The position numbers were made by a program, and so were the translations under genes. The notes beneath the pieces were generated by a model, which worked only from the letters and a program-made list of their open reading frames with translations, was not told the origin of the DNA and ran no database searches. This document shows positions 42,985 through 54,855 of a stretch of 64,000 bases of DNA, piece after piece. Origin of the DNA: Petunia secreta (taxonomy: Eukaryota; Streptophyta; Magnoliopsida; Solanales; Solanaceae); contig JARKIP010000038.1 of NCBI GenBank assembly GCA_029990175.1, forward strand, positions 25,365,501 through 25,429,500. Reading direction: 5' to 3'. How positions within the stretch are numbered: position 1 is the first letter of the stretch; each line of letters opens with the position of its first letter.

Positions 42985-45696
42985 ATGTCTTCAAGATCTA
43001 GGAGAAATCAAGGTTCCGATATTGCTGGTAGCTCGACGACCACTCCTAGGCCGTGGGCTACTCAAGCCACTGCTGCGGAAATAATCCCTAAGAAATGGGG
43101 TGAGCTCGAGGCGGATTGCAACATCAAATCCTTCCATAATAGGGAAGGAGATACACGCAACTGGCCGGCGTACAGGTTCAAATCGGGGATCACGAAGGAG
43201 GTGATCCCTCACGTGAGGTTGGATACTAATTGGGGCGAGGAAATCCCCCTCTCTCCGGTCTCTGAAGAAGAGAACATTACTTCCCACCGGGCTGGGTGGA
43301 CGGCTATGGGTACCTACCCTTTCACGGTAGGATGTAAGCTGCCCCTGCACCCTGTGTTAGAGAGGCTTTGCAGGGAATACCTTCTCTGCTCGGGGCAATT
43401 GAGCCCCAGCATATTTAGGACGGTTACACTTTTGGATTGGTTTGCGACAGAAACCGATCAGTCTTTTGAGTACAAGCATTTTATTTCTCTGTACAGTATT
43501 CAAATTTTTAAGGACGGCTACGTCAATACCAGGATGCGCGGAAGTAAACGCCTGGTGCGCAGTTCTGAGGATACCAGTGACCGAGGCTGGGTGCACCGGT
43601 ATCTGTTCGTGCACTCCTCGGCTTTAACTTTTGCCGACAAGACATACCTTCCAGAAGTCTGGAACAAGACGCGTAAGTCCCCGAATCTTTCTGTACTCTT
43701 TTTCTCTTTTTTTTTTTGTCTGCTTCTAACCTTTGCTCAGCCTTGTCGTGCAGCGGCCATGCAACCTTACGACTGGTTCATATCTGTTCATGAACTGATG
43801 GCGTGGGTTGAGCCGATTTTGGAGAAGTTTGGACCGGAGAAGAGAGAATGGGCGTTTTTCGCTTCTCTTAATAGTTTGACTGTGAAACACCATGGTGAGG
43901 ATATTTCTATCTCCCGATAATTCCCCTTCCTTGAACCCTTCTTATGTCTGACCGCTTCATCTTTGCTGCAAGTTTGGGCACTTTGGGAGATTTCTTCCCC
44001 GCGCCTCCCCAAGACAGACCTACCGAGCCTGTCGCTGACCCAGCTGCTGAGGCTGAGGCTATTCTAGCTTCGGTAGGGGCTCTGCGCAGCAGGGAGAGGG
44101 GTGAAGAACTTCTGTCCGATGGATTGGGCTCCCTAAAGAGGAAAAGGAAGAGCCAGGGAGAGGGAGGAGCTCGGAAGAAGTCTGCTCGTAAAGCTTCTGC
44201 AGCTTCCAAGAAACCCTCAGCGGCTGGTGACGACCTTCCTCCTAGGGCCAGCGTCCCCGAGCCTGTAGAAGTGAATGCTGAGGCAGCTGCTGAAGTCCCC
44301 GAGTCCGCGCAGGAAGAGGGCTTAGCCAAGGAGGTCATTTATATTTCGGATACTGAAACCGAAGCTGGTGCTCCTCTTAGGCGAAGACCTCACCTCCGCA
44401 GCGATGAGAGGAGAGTCGAGGAGGAAGCCGCCCGTACTCCGCAAGGGAGTCCCCGAGTTGATGACGGGGAGGCGGCAGGTCATTCCCATGTGGATAAGGG
44501 GAAGAAGAAGGTAGGAGAAGAAGAAGAAGAGAAAGAAGTGAAAGAAGAAACCAGGGAAGAGGTTCCCCAAGAAAGTGGGCGAGATCCTCGTGTTTTTCGC
44601 TTTGAGGATCTTGAAAATGTGGCTGTTGAGGGGGCGGCCCCGGTTGGTCTTCGAGAATGTGACACAATTAGGGGTATTCGTTATAAGTTCGGGCCTAATT
44701 ATCCTGATGAACATGCTTGGGAGCCCAAGTATTGCGAAAGGAAGCACACTTTAAAACTTGCCCCCGATGTTAACTTCATAACTGGGCCAAGCGGCTTGGC
44801 TAAGGTGGTCTCTTCGTTCATCGGTCCCCGTGAAGAGTGGGTTCTGAGGGATTTGAGCGATGAAGAATTAGCCTTTCAGATTGCCGCTGATTCTGCCCGA
44901 GTAAGTATCTTCTGACCTTACACTGGAGGCATCTATTAGCCTTGGGCCTTTTAACCTTAGCTTATTTTGTTTTCTTTTGCAGTCAAGCATGCTGGCCGCC
45001 GAGCTTATGTTCCGTTCCAGGATCAACAATGTTGACCAGGTGGTAGAAGTAAAGAAAGAACTGCTGGAAGCTCTGAAGGAAAACAAAGCTTTGGTTGAGC
45101 AGTGTGGTTTCCTTGGTGGAAAAGTTAGCCGGTTAACTGATGTTAACAACGAACGTCTTGAGCAAATTAGTGCTCTCACCAAGGAAAAGGACCTTCTTTC
45201 CGAAGAGAAGGAAGGGTTCGCACGCTCTACCCAGGGTTTGGAGAGACTGCTTGAGGACTGCCAAATTTCTTTGAGCAGGGCTAATGAAGACCGTGCGTCT
45301 CTTGAAATGAGTCTGCAGAGAGCCAGCGAAGGAGCTGTCAAGGCCAGGGCTGATCTCCAGGCTGCCAAAGATCAGGTCGCTCAATTAACGAGCGCTCAGA
45401 CCACATTAACCAAGGATTTGGCCAACCTGCGAGATCAGTCCGAAATCAAAGCTAAGCTCGCTGCTCTTGAAGCCAAGCGTATATTGCTCATGCAGATTCA
45501 ATCTGGCCAAGTGAATGTCGAGGAGATGCTGCAGACCACAAAGGGCGTTGTTCGCAGAATAAGACAAGCACTGAATCTCTCTCCTGAGGAGTCTGAAGGC
45601 GAAGATGAAGATGAGGATGAAGATGAAATTTCGGGGGACGAAGACAGAGCTGACGGAGCTGGTGCGTCGAGTTCTGGTCGTAGCCCCAAATGTTGA
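42985..45696 (+). CDS. Spliced antisense gene of the Tat element (gypsy-type transposon domain plus coiled coil)
   Basis: Four putative exons on the strand opposite to gag-pol. The start is the ATG at 42985 (MSSRSRRNQ); an upstream in-frame start would be TTG. Introns: 43673-43753 (GTAAGT...GTGCAG, 81 bases, divisible by three); a second starting at 43895 (CATG|GTGAGG) with an uncertain acceptor near 43989; a third at 44901-44982 (GTAAGT...TTTTGCAG), which joins in phase. The first part (about residues 100-200) matches the family annotated as putative gypsy-type transposon protein (LPLHPVLERLCREYLLCSGQ, FKDGYVNTRMRGSK). The middle is charged and Lys/Glu-rich. The last exon (44983-45696) is a long coiled coil ending in an acidic tail. 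Function unknown; known relatives are antisense ORFs of Tat elements. The frame is clean apart from the introns, unlike gag-pol of the same copy. Confidence 0.68.
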
Positions 45697-46496
45697 TGAG
45701 CCTTCCCGATCTGTGATGGGAGTACTTTTTATTTTTCTTATTGTCTGGCGAGAGCCGGACTTGCTTGTTGACGGACAGAAGTTTTGATAAAAACTTTCTG
45801 GTCCTTGGCCGGTTCGTTTGGCCTTTTGAACACTCTAAAAAAATTCTGTCAGCCGTATTCGGCACTTTATCAACTTATGTATATATGTTGTTTTAGATCT
45901 GTTCAGTGACTATGTTTAGTTTGAATCTTTGATCCTCTTGTATGCATATGTTGTGGCTTTCGCGCCTTATGACCGGGAGTTACTTTTCTTGGACCTTGAA
46001 TCTTGTCGAGTCTGTATTTTCATAAGTCTGCCCGAATGTTTCTAACTTAGCCTTTCATTAGAAAAAGGAGCGTAAGTTATAAGTAGTTTGACCGAATCGT
46101 GGTCGTTTTAGAGTTTTAGCCGAATCGTTGCTCTGTGCGCACAACTTTGCTTGTCATTTCGATAGTTGAAAGTTGTTGCACGGCTTTGCAGATTGGCTCT
46201 GGCCGAGTTGTTGGCCTTGTGACTGACTTCTCTTATTTTTGTGGAAGCCTTGTCACCTGAGGGTTTTGTTCCGTGAATGACTTCTCTTATTTGTCGTGGA
46301 AGTCTTACTACGTAGAAATTTTGAAATTATTTTTCGCTGCCCTTTTGATAAGGTCTTTTGCCTGTGCAAAGGTCTTGTCTGGCCTATAGGGCCCCCACCA
46401 CCCCCCTTGTTTTTATATTGGGACACGTAAAGTGACAATATGAAAAGAGTTGTCGGTGAGTCGTACATTGAACACATATAACCAAACGAGGAGTGT
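45697..46496 (+). other. 3' region of the antisense gene
   Basis: U-rich on the + strand, with repeats such as GTGACTTCTCTTATTT / GTGAATGACTTCTC (46220-46300), and no ORF. Presumably the 3' UTR and terminator region of the antisense gene; no single polyadenylation signal stands out. Confidence 0.4.
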
Positions 46497-46569
46497 GTCC
46501 GTTGTGGGATTCGAACCCACAGCCGCGAAGTTGAAAAACTTCGAGCTCTGCCAGTTGAGCTAAACGGAT
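46497..46569 (-). tRNA. Degenerate tRNA-like sequence inside the Tat element
   Basis: On the minus strand: ATCCGTT, TA, D-arm GCTC-AACTGGCA-GAGC, anticodon stem CGAAG/CTTCG, variable CGGCT, T-arm GTGGG-TTCGAAT-CCCAC, acceptor AACGGAC. Six of seven acceptor pairs form (A1-C72 does not). The anticodon loop is eight bases, TTTTTCAA, so the anticodon is ambiguous (TTC for Glu if one T is extra, otherwise TTT-like). The internal promoter boxes TAGCTCAACTGG and GGTTCGAATCC look good. It may be a tRNA-derived insertion or a tRNA pseudogene. Confidence 0.5.
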
Positions 46570-47558
46570 CTGACCTTGTTCAGGTCGTTAGTACCATTTA
46601 GAGGAGATAAACAGTAAGGAGCTTTTTGTAAATATAAAAAGGTAAGTACAGGGTAACTAACCGTTTTTATCACCTAGAAGTGATACCTTTTGAGATGAAC
46701 CACATTCCAGCTGCTAGGGATAATCGAACCATCTGGTCGTGCCAAGCGGTAGGATCCCTTGCCGACCGAAGCAACCACTTTGTAGGGTCCTTCCCAGTTA
46801 GGGCCAAGCTTCCCCGAATTCGTCTCTTGTGTGCTCTGGGAAACTTTTCTGAGTACGAAATCTCCGACTTGGAAGCTTCGTACGCGCAGTCCCCGATTGT
46901 AGTATTTTTTGATTCGTTCTTTTTGGGCAACCACTCATACGAGGGCCAATTCTCTGCGTTCTTCGAGGAGATCCAGTTCTTCGGACAAGTTAACTGAGTT
47001 CGATTCTTCTGTAGCATGCGCATATCGCAGACTGGGCTCGCCTATCTCGACCGGGATCAGAGCGTCTGCCCCATATACTAATGAGTACGGAGTTTCCCCG
47101 GTACTCATTTTTACTGTGGTGCGATAAGCCCACAGTACTCCAGGTAGCTCTTCCACCCAACATCCCTTTGCCTGCTCGAGGCGCTTTTTAAGAGATTCGA
47201 CGATGATCTTGTTGGTAGACTCGGCCTGCCCGTTGGCGACAGGGTGATATGGAGAAGAAGTTATTCTCTTAATGTGTAAATCGTCAAGGAACCTGGTTAC
47301 TTTCTGGTCGATGAACTGCGGGCCATTGTCCATGACTATTTCCTTGGGTGCTCCAAAACGACATATGACAAAGCGCCAGAGAAAATCGACAACCTCTGTT
47401 TGCCGTATCCTTGAATATGCTGCTGCTTCGACCCACTTTGTGAAATAATCGGTTATGACCAGTAGGAAACGCATCCCCCTTGGTGCCGTGGGAAGGGGAC
47501 CAACAATGTCTATTCCCCACTTTATGAAGGGCCACGGGGAAACTATTGAATGCAATGG

Positions 47559-50035
47559 TGTCACGACCCAATTTTCGGGGCCGTGATGGCACCTAAGTGT
47601 TACATCCTTAGGCGAACCACGAATAATTAAACTGACTCATAATGATAATTTAGATAGAAATATTTCAATAAAATGTAGGTGTAGACATCCACCCAAAATA
47701 CAGTGTCAATAGAGCATCTACGAATTCTGACATCCGATATATATAATATATAATACAAGATGTAGGAAGCGACTAAACACTAAGGTGGATCAGACGGTAT
47801 GCCACCGCGAACCATGCGGTTGGCTCACCTCAAGCAAAAATAGCCACAGCCTCGAACGGATCAGATAAGTCCAGCTGTCTGACTAGTAGAAGGATCTGCA
47901 CATTTAAACAGTAAGTTATGAGCCAAAGCCCAGTAAGATCATCGACATGCCCGCTAAATTACCCTTTCGGGACAAGTCTTTGATAATGCATAAGCAGATA
48001 ACGGAAGTACAATCCACACCTTTACAGTAACCCATAAACATTACATACGATAATATAATTATACAACAACACAAGCAATAATACGCGAATACATAACATG
48101 GTCAATAATATAAAGATACATAATATAGGCAGCATATACAATATTATATTGATACTATGGCATAAGCAATAATATAATTAACACACAGCATAGCGATGAT
48201 ATATCTCGCATACCACATAAGTAATGATATACCTAGCACATAGCATAAGCACACACCCGGTGCGGCTTTGTTTATAGGTCATAACGCACCACAGGCCTCT
48301 GTCCCTATAAACAACTTTACTTATAGGTCATAACGCACCACAAGCCTCTGTCCCTATAAGTCTCCACATCTAGGTCATAACGCACCACCGGCCTCTGTCC
48401 CTAGATGAAATTTCGCTCCTAGGTCATAACGCACCAACGGCCTCTGTCCCTAGAGCATATCAATAATACACCGGCACACAACATCGACTATACACAAGTC
48501 ACGTTTGTGCTTTCTCCTTTTTGTATAAATATAACGAGTAGTACATAATACTATCTACTAGGCAATGCTAGTCAATTAAGTACTCGACATCTTACTTAGC
48601 AAGATCAAATCTTATCCGCAAGCAAAAATAGAGGTCAAGTCTCACTTACCTCAAAATCGGCTCAAGTGGCTAAGGAACGACCTCCTTTCCCAAACGATGT
48701 GCCTCCGTAAGACTCCTCTCTGAGCCAAAGAAATAGTGTCGCACTCGTAAGCATGTGAGGAAAGGATTCTAAGCCCTTACGCAATTTAAGAGGCAATTTA
48801 CCAAAATACCCCCGGGTCGGACGTACCCAAAACCCGTAAAATTTATGTTTCCGGACTCCCCACACTCCCACGAGTCCAAAAGTACCATTATTGTGCATAC
48901 CCAAGTCCAACTCGGTCATTTTTCCCATTTCACAAATCTAGGGTTCAAACCCTCTTTCCAAGGATCGTCACTTTGATCCTCGGATTAAAGCGTTAAAAAT
49001 GGGTAAGAATAGTTACCTTGTGTCTAGGAATGATTTTGTTACTTCAAATTCCCCTTGGAATCACTTTTAGAAGCTCAAAATATGAAAATAAAAATGAATG
49101 CCCGCCCTAGTATATATAGCAGCCCGCAGCTTTAAAGAGTTGTACCACATGCTGTCCAAATTGTACCTCACTGGACAGCTTTCGGTAAAATACACATAAC
49201 TTTTAATAGAAATGTCCAAATGATACGAGGTTGGTGGCATTAGAACCAAAACTCAAAGAGCTACAACTTTCATGTTTTAACTTTTTTCCAATTCCTTATG
49301 GATTGATCTGAAAAATTCATTTTTTCCCGGCTGAACAGAAAAAAAAAAAAACAGAATCAGCAGCTTTTTGGCTTGCACCAGATCAGCCACTGTTTTTGGG
49401 TCCAAACGGGACCCTACGAAGCTCGGAATGACCCCAAAATTTGTACACAAGTCATACAAGACTTGTGTGACATGCTCGTCAAGACGAAACTCAATTCGGA
49501 TCTCTAGAACTCAAAAAGTGGGTCCCACGGGAAAGGGTCAAATTTCGACTTTCGCTAAAATAGCGAATTTTAATCAAACGACCCCGGAATCCAAATTCGA
49601 AAGTTGTTACAAGTCACAAATGACGATACGAACCTAACGGAACCCTCAGATCTCTCATCGGAGTTCGTTTACTCAAATCGAGCTCGAAAACCTCTTTTAA
49701 CCTTTTTAAACTTCCGCAACTGAGACTTATTCAAAAGTCCTATCAAACGAGCTCCGTTTTCACTTTCGAAGATTGCTACAGGTCATAAATTACCATACGA
49801 ACCTAACGCAACTTTCAGATTTCATATCAAAGCTCATTTGCTCAAATCGAGCTCCGAAACCTCTTTTAGCCTTAACGAATATCCGAAACGGATGTCTTCT
49901 CCGATACCTATCTAACAAAGTTCGTTTTAGCTAAAAAATTTCAGACATGTCATAATGGACCTTACGGAGCTTTTGGGATTTTCGACACGTAAATCGAGGT
50001 CCCGATTCTCGAAACGACTATTTGAGGTCGTTACA
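47559..50035 (+). mobile_element. Solo LTR (2.5 kb) inserted in the Tat integrase
   Basis: Starts TGTCACGACCC and ends GAGGTCGTTACA, flanked by AATGG on both sides (47554-47558 and 50036-50040). The integrase reading frame matches on either side when the segment and one AATGG are left out. TGTCACGACC...GGTCGTTACA ends and the length fit LTRs of chromovirus (Tekay/Del-like) gypsy elements common in Solanaceae; the family name is an inference. No internal domain is present, so LTR-LTR recombination after insertion is likely. Orientation is uncertain; open frames inside are not credible genes. Confidence 0.8.
48272..48454. repeat. Four tandem AGGTCATAACGCACCA repeats in the solo LTR
   Basis: Units at about 48272-48312, 48321-48360, 48369-48406 and 48418-48454. 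Each contains AGGTCATAACGCACCA and GGCCTCTGTCCCTA (one unit AGCCTCTG), separated by unrelated 8-12 base spacers. Each unit is closed by short inverted arms (TTATAGG/CCTATAA or CTAGG/CCTAG), and the arms co-vary between units. Confidence 0.8.
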
Positions 50036-53000
50036 AATGGCTCGGCTGGCTGATGAAGAAGATGGGCAAACCTCTGGCATTTGTCACATTTCTTGACGAA
50101 CTCATTCGCATCTTTCTCCATTTTGTGCCAATAATAACCTGCACGTATCAATTTCTGAGTTAAGGCCTTACCTCCGGAGTGATTTCCGCAACAGCCCTCG
50201 TGGACTTCTCTCATCACATAATTAGTCTGATTTGGTCCAAGACATTTCGCGAGGGGCCCTGCGAACATCTTCCGGTATAGTTCGCCATTGAGGATGGTGT
50301 ATCGGGCAGCTTTTATTCGGAGTTTGCGAGCAGCCTTTGCGTCTGCCGGCAGAGTCCCGTGGATAAGATAGTTTGCTATCTCGTTCCTCCAGTCCCAGGT
50401 AGTGCTGACAGTGTTAACTTCAAACTTTTCCCTGTCCATGGTTGTGTAGAGAAGTTGAACGATAGCCGAAGAGCTGGCTGCTCCTACTTCTGCAACTGAT
50501 CCCATGTTTGCGAGAGCATCAGCTTCGTGATTCTCTTCCCGTGGAATCTGAATCGCTTCCCAGTCTTCGAATTGTGTCAAGAGCTCTTTTACTCGGCCGA
50601 GGTATGCCTGCATTCTGGGCTCTCGTGCGACGAAACCTCCATTGATCTGATTGATCACTAACTGAGAATCGCTTTTTAATTTGACTATGGTCGCTCCATA
50701 GTTTCGTGCTAGTTCTAATCCTGCAATAACGGCCTCATATTCGGCCTCATTGTTAGTAATAAAGGGACATTTGATAGCTTGCCTTACCGTCTCTGGATGG
50801 AGCAACGAGGACTAGTCCAAGTCCTGACCCTTTGACATTCGAGGAACTGTCCGTATGGAGGACCCAAGTGCCCGGGGCCTGTCCTGCATAGAGAATGGCT
50901 TCCTTTTCAGCCTCAGGGTACATATTCACACTGAAATCTGCCACGAAGTCTGCCAAGACTTGTGATTTTATCGCTACCGTGCTCTGATAAGTGATATCAA
51001 ATTCGGACAATTCTACAGCCCATTTTACCAATCTTCCTGAAAACTCTGGTTTGTGCAGAACGTTTCGTAAAGGAAAAGTAGTAACCACAACTATCGTATG
51101 ACTTTGAAAGTATGGACGTAATTTTCGAGCAGCAGTTACTAGAGCTAACGCTAATTTTTCCAAAGGCTGGTAGCGGGTTTCTGCATCAATTAGAGCTTTG
51201 CTAACTTAGTAGATAGGAAGTTGTTTACCTTTTTCTTCTCGTACTAGTACAGCGCTTACCGATGACTCTGAGACTGCCAGATAAATTAGCAACTGCTCGC
51301 CTTCCACAGGTATGGTAAGTAGTGGAGGATTGGAGAGGTATTTTTTCAGATCCCTCAACGCCTGCTGACATTCAGGAGTCCATTCGAACTCCTTGTTTTG
51401 CTTTAAGACATCGAAGAAACTTTTGCAACGATCAGATGACCGGGAGATGAATCTGCGTAGGGCGGCTACTCTCGCCGTCAGTCTCATGACCTCTTTCCTA
51501 TCGCGAAGTACATCTGGGATTGACTCGATAGCTTTAATCTGAGCGGGATTGACTTCAATGCCTCGCTGAGAGACAATGAACCCCAGAAATTTTCCCGATC
51601 CGACTCCGAAAGCGCATTTCTCCGGGTTCAATTTCATGTTATATCGATCCAGGATTCGGAAAGCTTCTTTCAGATGCGCCGGATGATCTTCTGCTCGTTT
51701 GGATTTTATTAGCATGTCGTCAATGTACACTTCCATAGTCTTCCCGATATGGTCGTGGAACATCCGATTGACCAGACGCTGATAGGTTGCACCTGCATTT
51801 TTTAATCCAAATGGCATAACTTTATAGCAATACGTACCTCGACATGTTATGAATGCCGTTTTCTCCTGGTCTCCATGGTCCATCAGTATCTGGTTGTATC
51901 CGGAGTACACGTCGAGGAAGGTTAACACCTCGTGTCCGGCTGTTGCATCGATTAGTTGATCTATCCTGGGAAGGGGATAGGAATCCTTCGGACAGGCTTT
52001 GTTTAGATCTGTGAAGTCGATGCAGACTTGCCACTTGCCGTTCTTTTTAGGTACGACAACCACGTTGGCTAACCATTTCGGATATTTGACTTCACGTACC
52101 GAACCGATTTTTAACAGGCGATCGACTTCGTCGTTGATTACCTGATTCCGGAAAGCTCCTTGCTGGCGCGTTTTTTGTTTCACCGGGCGGTGGTATGGAT
52201 CAACGTGCAACCTGTGAGTAATGATGTCAGGAGAAATACCTGTCATATCTGCATGGGACCAGGCGAATGTTGTATGCCGCTCCTTGAGGAATTGCAGGAT
52301 GTCTTCCCGCAGGCGTTCGCTCAGTTCCGTTCCCAAGTACACCTTTCGCTCTGGTTTATCAGCGAACAGCTCTTCGGGCTTCTACTGTCGGCATGTGTTT
52401 TTCCTTCTCCTCCATCTTGGCAATGAACTCCGGGACTTCGTACTTAGCCTCCTCAGGTGTAGTATTCGGTCCCGGGTGCTGTAATTGCTATTTGCTTTCC
52501 TCGGGCAGTTTAAGGGCTACCGAGTAACAGTCTCGTGCGGTGCGCTGTTCTCCTCGGACTGCACGTACTCTCCACTCGGATGGGAATTTTAACACCTGGT
52601 GATAGGTAGAAGGGACGGCCTGCATGTCATGGATCCATGGTCTGCCTAGAATGATGTTGTAGGCTAGATCAGCGTCGACAACATGGAAAGTCGTCTCCTT
52701 TGCTACCCCCTCAGTTAGAGTTGTCAAGGTAATCTCCCCGAGAGTCTTTTCACTCGAGTTGTTGAAACCGGAGAGAACTCGAGATATTGGCACGATCTTG
52801 TCTGCTATCTGCATTTCATCTATGACTCGCGATGGGATAATATTTGCAGAGCTGCCCGCATCGATGAGTACTCTCTTTACGTCGAACTCCGCTACTCGCA
52901 ATGTTATGACTAACGCATCGACATGTGGAAACTGTGACCCATCAGCATCGAATTCCTCAAAGGTGATTACTCCTTCTGACCGGGGACGCTTGTTGTTTGT

Positions 53001-54834
53001 GATGGACACCTTTGCATACTTTTTTGCCGTGAAGGTGACCGAATCTACCTCGATCCCGCCCGAAATAACGTTGACCGTTCGCTTTGGGGAGGATGCTCGT
53101 GGTGGACCCGGCTTGTTCTGCTGAGCCTTCGCATGATTTTGCTTTCCCTTTTCGGTCAGGAACTCCTTCAAGAATCCCTGTTTCAATAAATGGGCGATTT
53201 CATACCTTAAGGCTTTGCAGTCTTCGGTGGTGTGCCCGTGGTCTTGGTGAAACTCGCAGTATAAGTCTTTGCTTCGTTTGCTGGGATTAGTCTTCATGTC
53301 CTTTGGCCATTTGACCTTTTCTCCCATGCCTTTGAGTACTGCCATGACCTCCGACATTTCAATGTTGAAGCTTGGCAGGCTTGGGATTCCTCGGGAACTC
53401 GACTCAGGGTTTTCCTTTCGAGATAGTCCCCTATTGCTGTTGCGGCTGCGTCCTTTGGAGTTGCTACGCGATTGGTCAGGGTAGGGCTCATACCGCGTGC
53501 CTGATCTCTCCGTTTCTGCTTTTCCACTGGATCCGCCGCTGCGAGGCTGGGTCCTTCCCCGAGCGCCTGCTCCGATCAGTTTATCTTTATCGATACGTAC
53601 TTTAGAATTATAGCGATTGTATACGTCTGACCAACTGGCTGCTGGGAACTCGCGAAGAGACTCATAAAGCCTTCGTGTGGCCTCTGAGCTCCTAACATCC
53701 AGGCTATTGGTGAATGCGATTGCCGCCCACCTGTCCGGCACTTTGGGGAGCATCATGCGTTCTCTCTGGAACCGATCCACGTACTTTCGGAGTGACTCGT
53801 CGGGTCTCTGCTTAATTTCAAAGATATCTTCTACCCGGGTCTCCGTCTTCTGGGCGCCTGTGTGTGCCTTCACGAATAATTCAGCCATCTCTGCAAAGGA
53901 TCCAATGGAGTTGGGTGGCAACATTGAATACCATCGCAGGGCCCCATCTGCCAGGGTCTCTACGAACTTCTTCAATTGCACAGATTCGATCTCCTCGTCG
54001 GTGAGATCACTGGCTTTTATAAAATTACTGAACATCATGAGGTGATCGTTGGGATCAGACGTTCCGCGATACCTTGGAATGTTCGGCATTTTGAACGTTT
54101 TAGGTATTGCCTTTGGGGCTGCCTCTTTCTTCTAGGGCCGCTGTGAATATCGCTGGACGTCAACTTTCTTCAGCGTAGGCGGGGCGCCTGGTATCTGATC
54201 GATCCTCTCGTGAAGAGCCTTTTGAAGTGCTTCCTAGCTTTGTTTGAATTGCTTGGTGAGAGCTTCCACAACAAGGCTCATATCTGCAGGTGCTGTAGAT
54301 CCTCCATTCGGGTTCTGATTGGCTTGAGTCGCTGGATCTGCAGTGCCACTGCCGCCGTTACGCTCTTCTCCTTGCCTTGAAGTATGTGAAGAGGGTGCAT
54401 TGGGGTTAGGCGCTGCAGCGTCGGCCCCTGCGGTTGAAGTATTGCTCCTTCGGAGAGAGGTTAGTGCTTCGTGGATTCCCCGGTTTACTTCTACCTGTTG
54501 CTGCATAAAATCAAAAAATGTTTTTTGCAGATTCCCTCGGTCAGGGGAGAGACTCCTATGTCGGCGTCTCCTGGGTGGAGTAGTGCTCTGAGAGCGTCTA
54601 TGCCTGTTTTGCCTGACCTGTCCTTGGGAGGACTGTTGCCGCCCATCGGACGAATAATCGGGAGAGTAGTTAGGAGAATAACTACGCGAAGGGGTGTCTA
54701 CTTGTTGCCCGCCTGCAATGGTTCGCTGTTGCTGGGAATCACTTTCTGCCATGTTAGTTATGAAACAAAAGAATAGACGGAAACAAATACAGTATCAGAG
54801 ATGGATTTCTTAACCTACGAAAGCTATTGACCGG

Positions 54835-54852
54835 CTCCCACTGTGGTCGCCA
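54835..54852 (-). other. Primer-binding site of the Tat element
   Basis: On the minus strand TGGCGACCACAGTGGGAG, a few bases after the 5' LTR. It resembles the TGGCGCC..C.GTGGGA type of PBS used by Tat/Ogre elements; the exact tRNA is not certain. Confidence 0.6.
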
Positions 54853-54855
54853 AAT

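Larger units (their letters stand above)
46674..54752 (-). pseudogene. Tat-type gag-pol, decayed and interrupted by a solo LTR
   Basis: Minus strand. gag starts at 54752 (MAESDSQQQR, Arg/Ser/Pro-rich), capsid about 53700-54000 (GALRWYSMLP), knuckle region CEFHQDHGHTTEDC, protease VLIDAGSSANIIPS, RT (VCIDFTDLNKACPKDSYPLP, YIDDMLIKS), RNase H (HTDSSSNVKG, NNEAEYEAVIAGLELA), integrase HHCC (NHSGGKALTQKLIRAGYYW...CDKC), GIDIVGPLP, VMDNGPQF, HPVANGQAEST and a C-terminal GPYKV domain ending at 46674. Lesions: TAG at 54234-54236, 54132-54134 and 52488-52490; frameshift near 52385; TAA at 51206-51208; frameshift near 50795; solo LTR at 47559-50035 between the HHCC and DDE parts; TGA at 46935-46937. 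Several stops fit single C-to-T changes on the + strand. Confidence 0.88.

Noticed and set aside
43907..44747. Minus-strand frames opposite the Tat antisense gene
   Set aside because: Mirror frames of the charged, GC-richer exons; the + strand reading has a TATA box, introns and a known domain.
48272..48454. CRISPR-like regularly spaced repeats
   Set aside because: Only four units with short, irregular spacers inside a plant LTR; no cas genes and a eukaryotic context.
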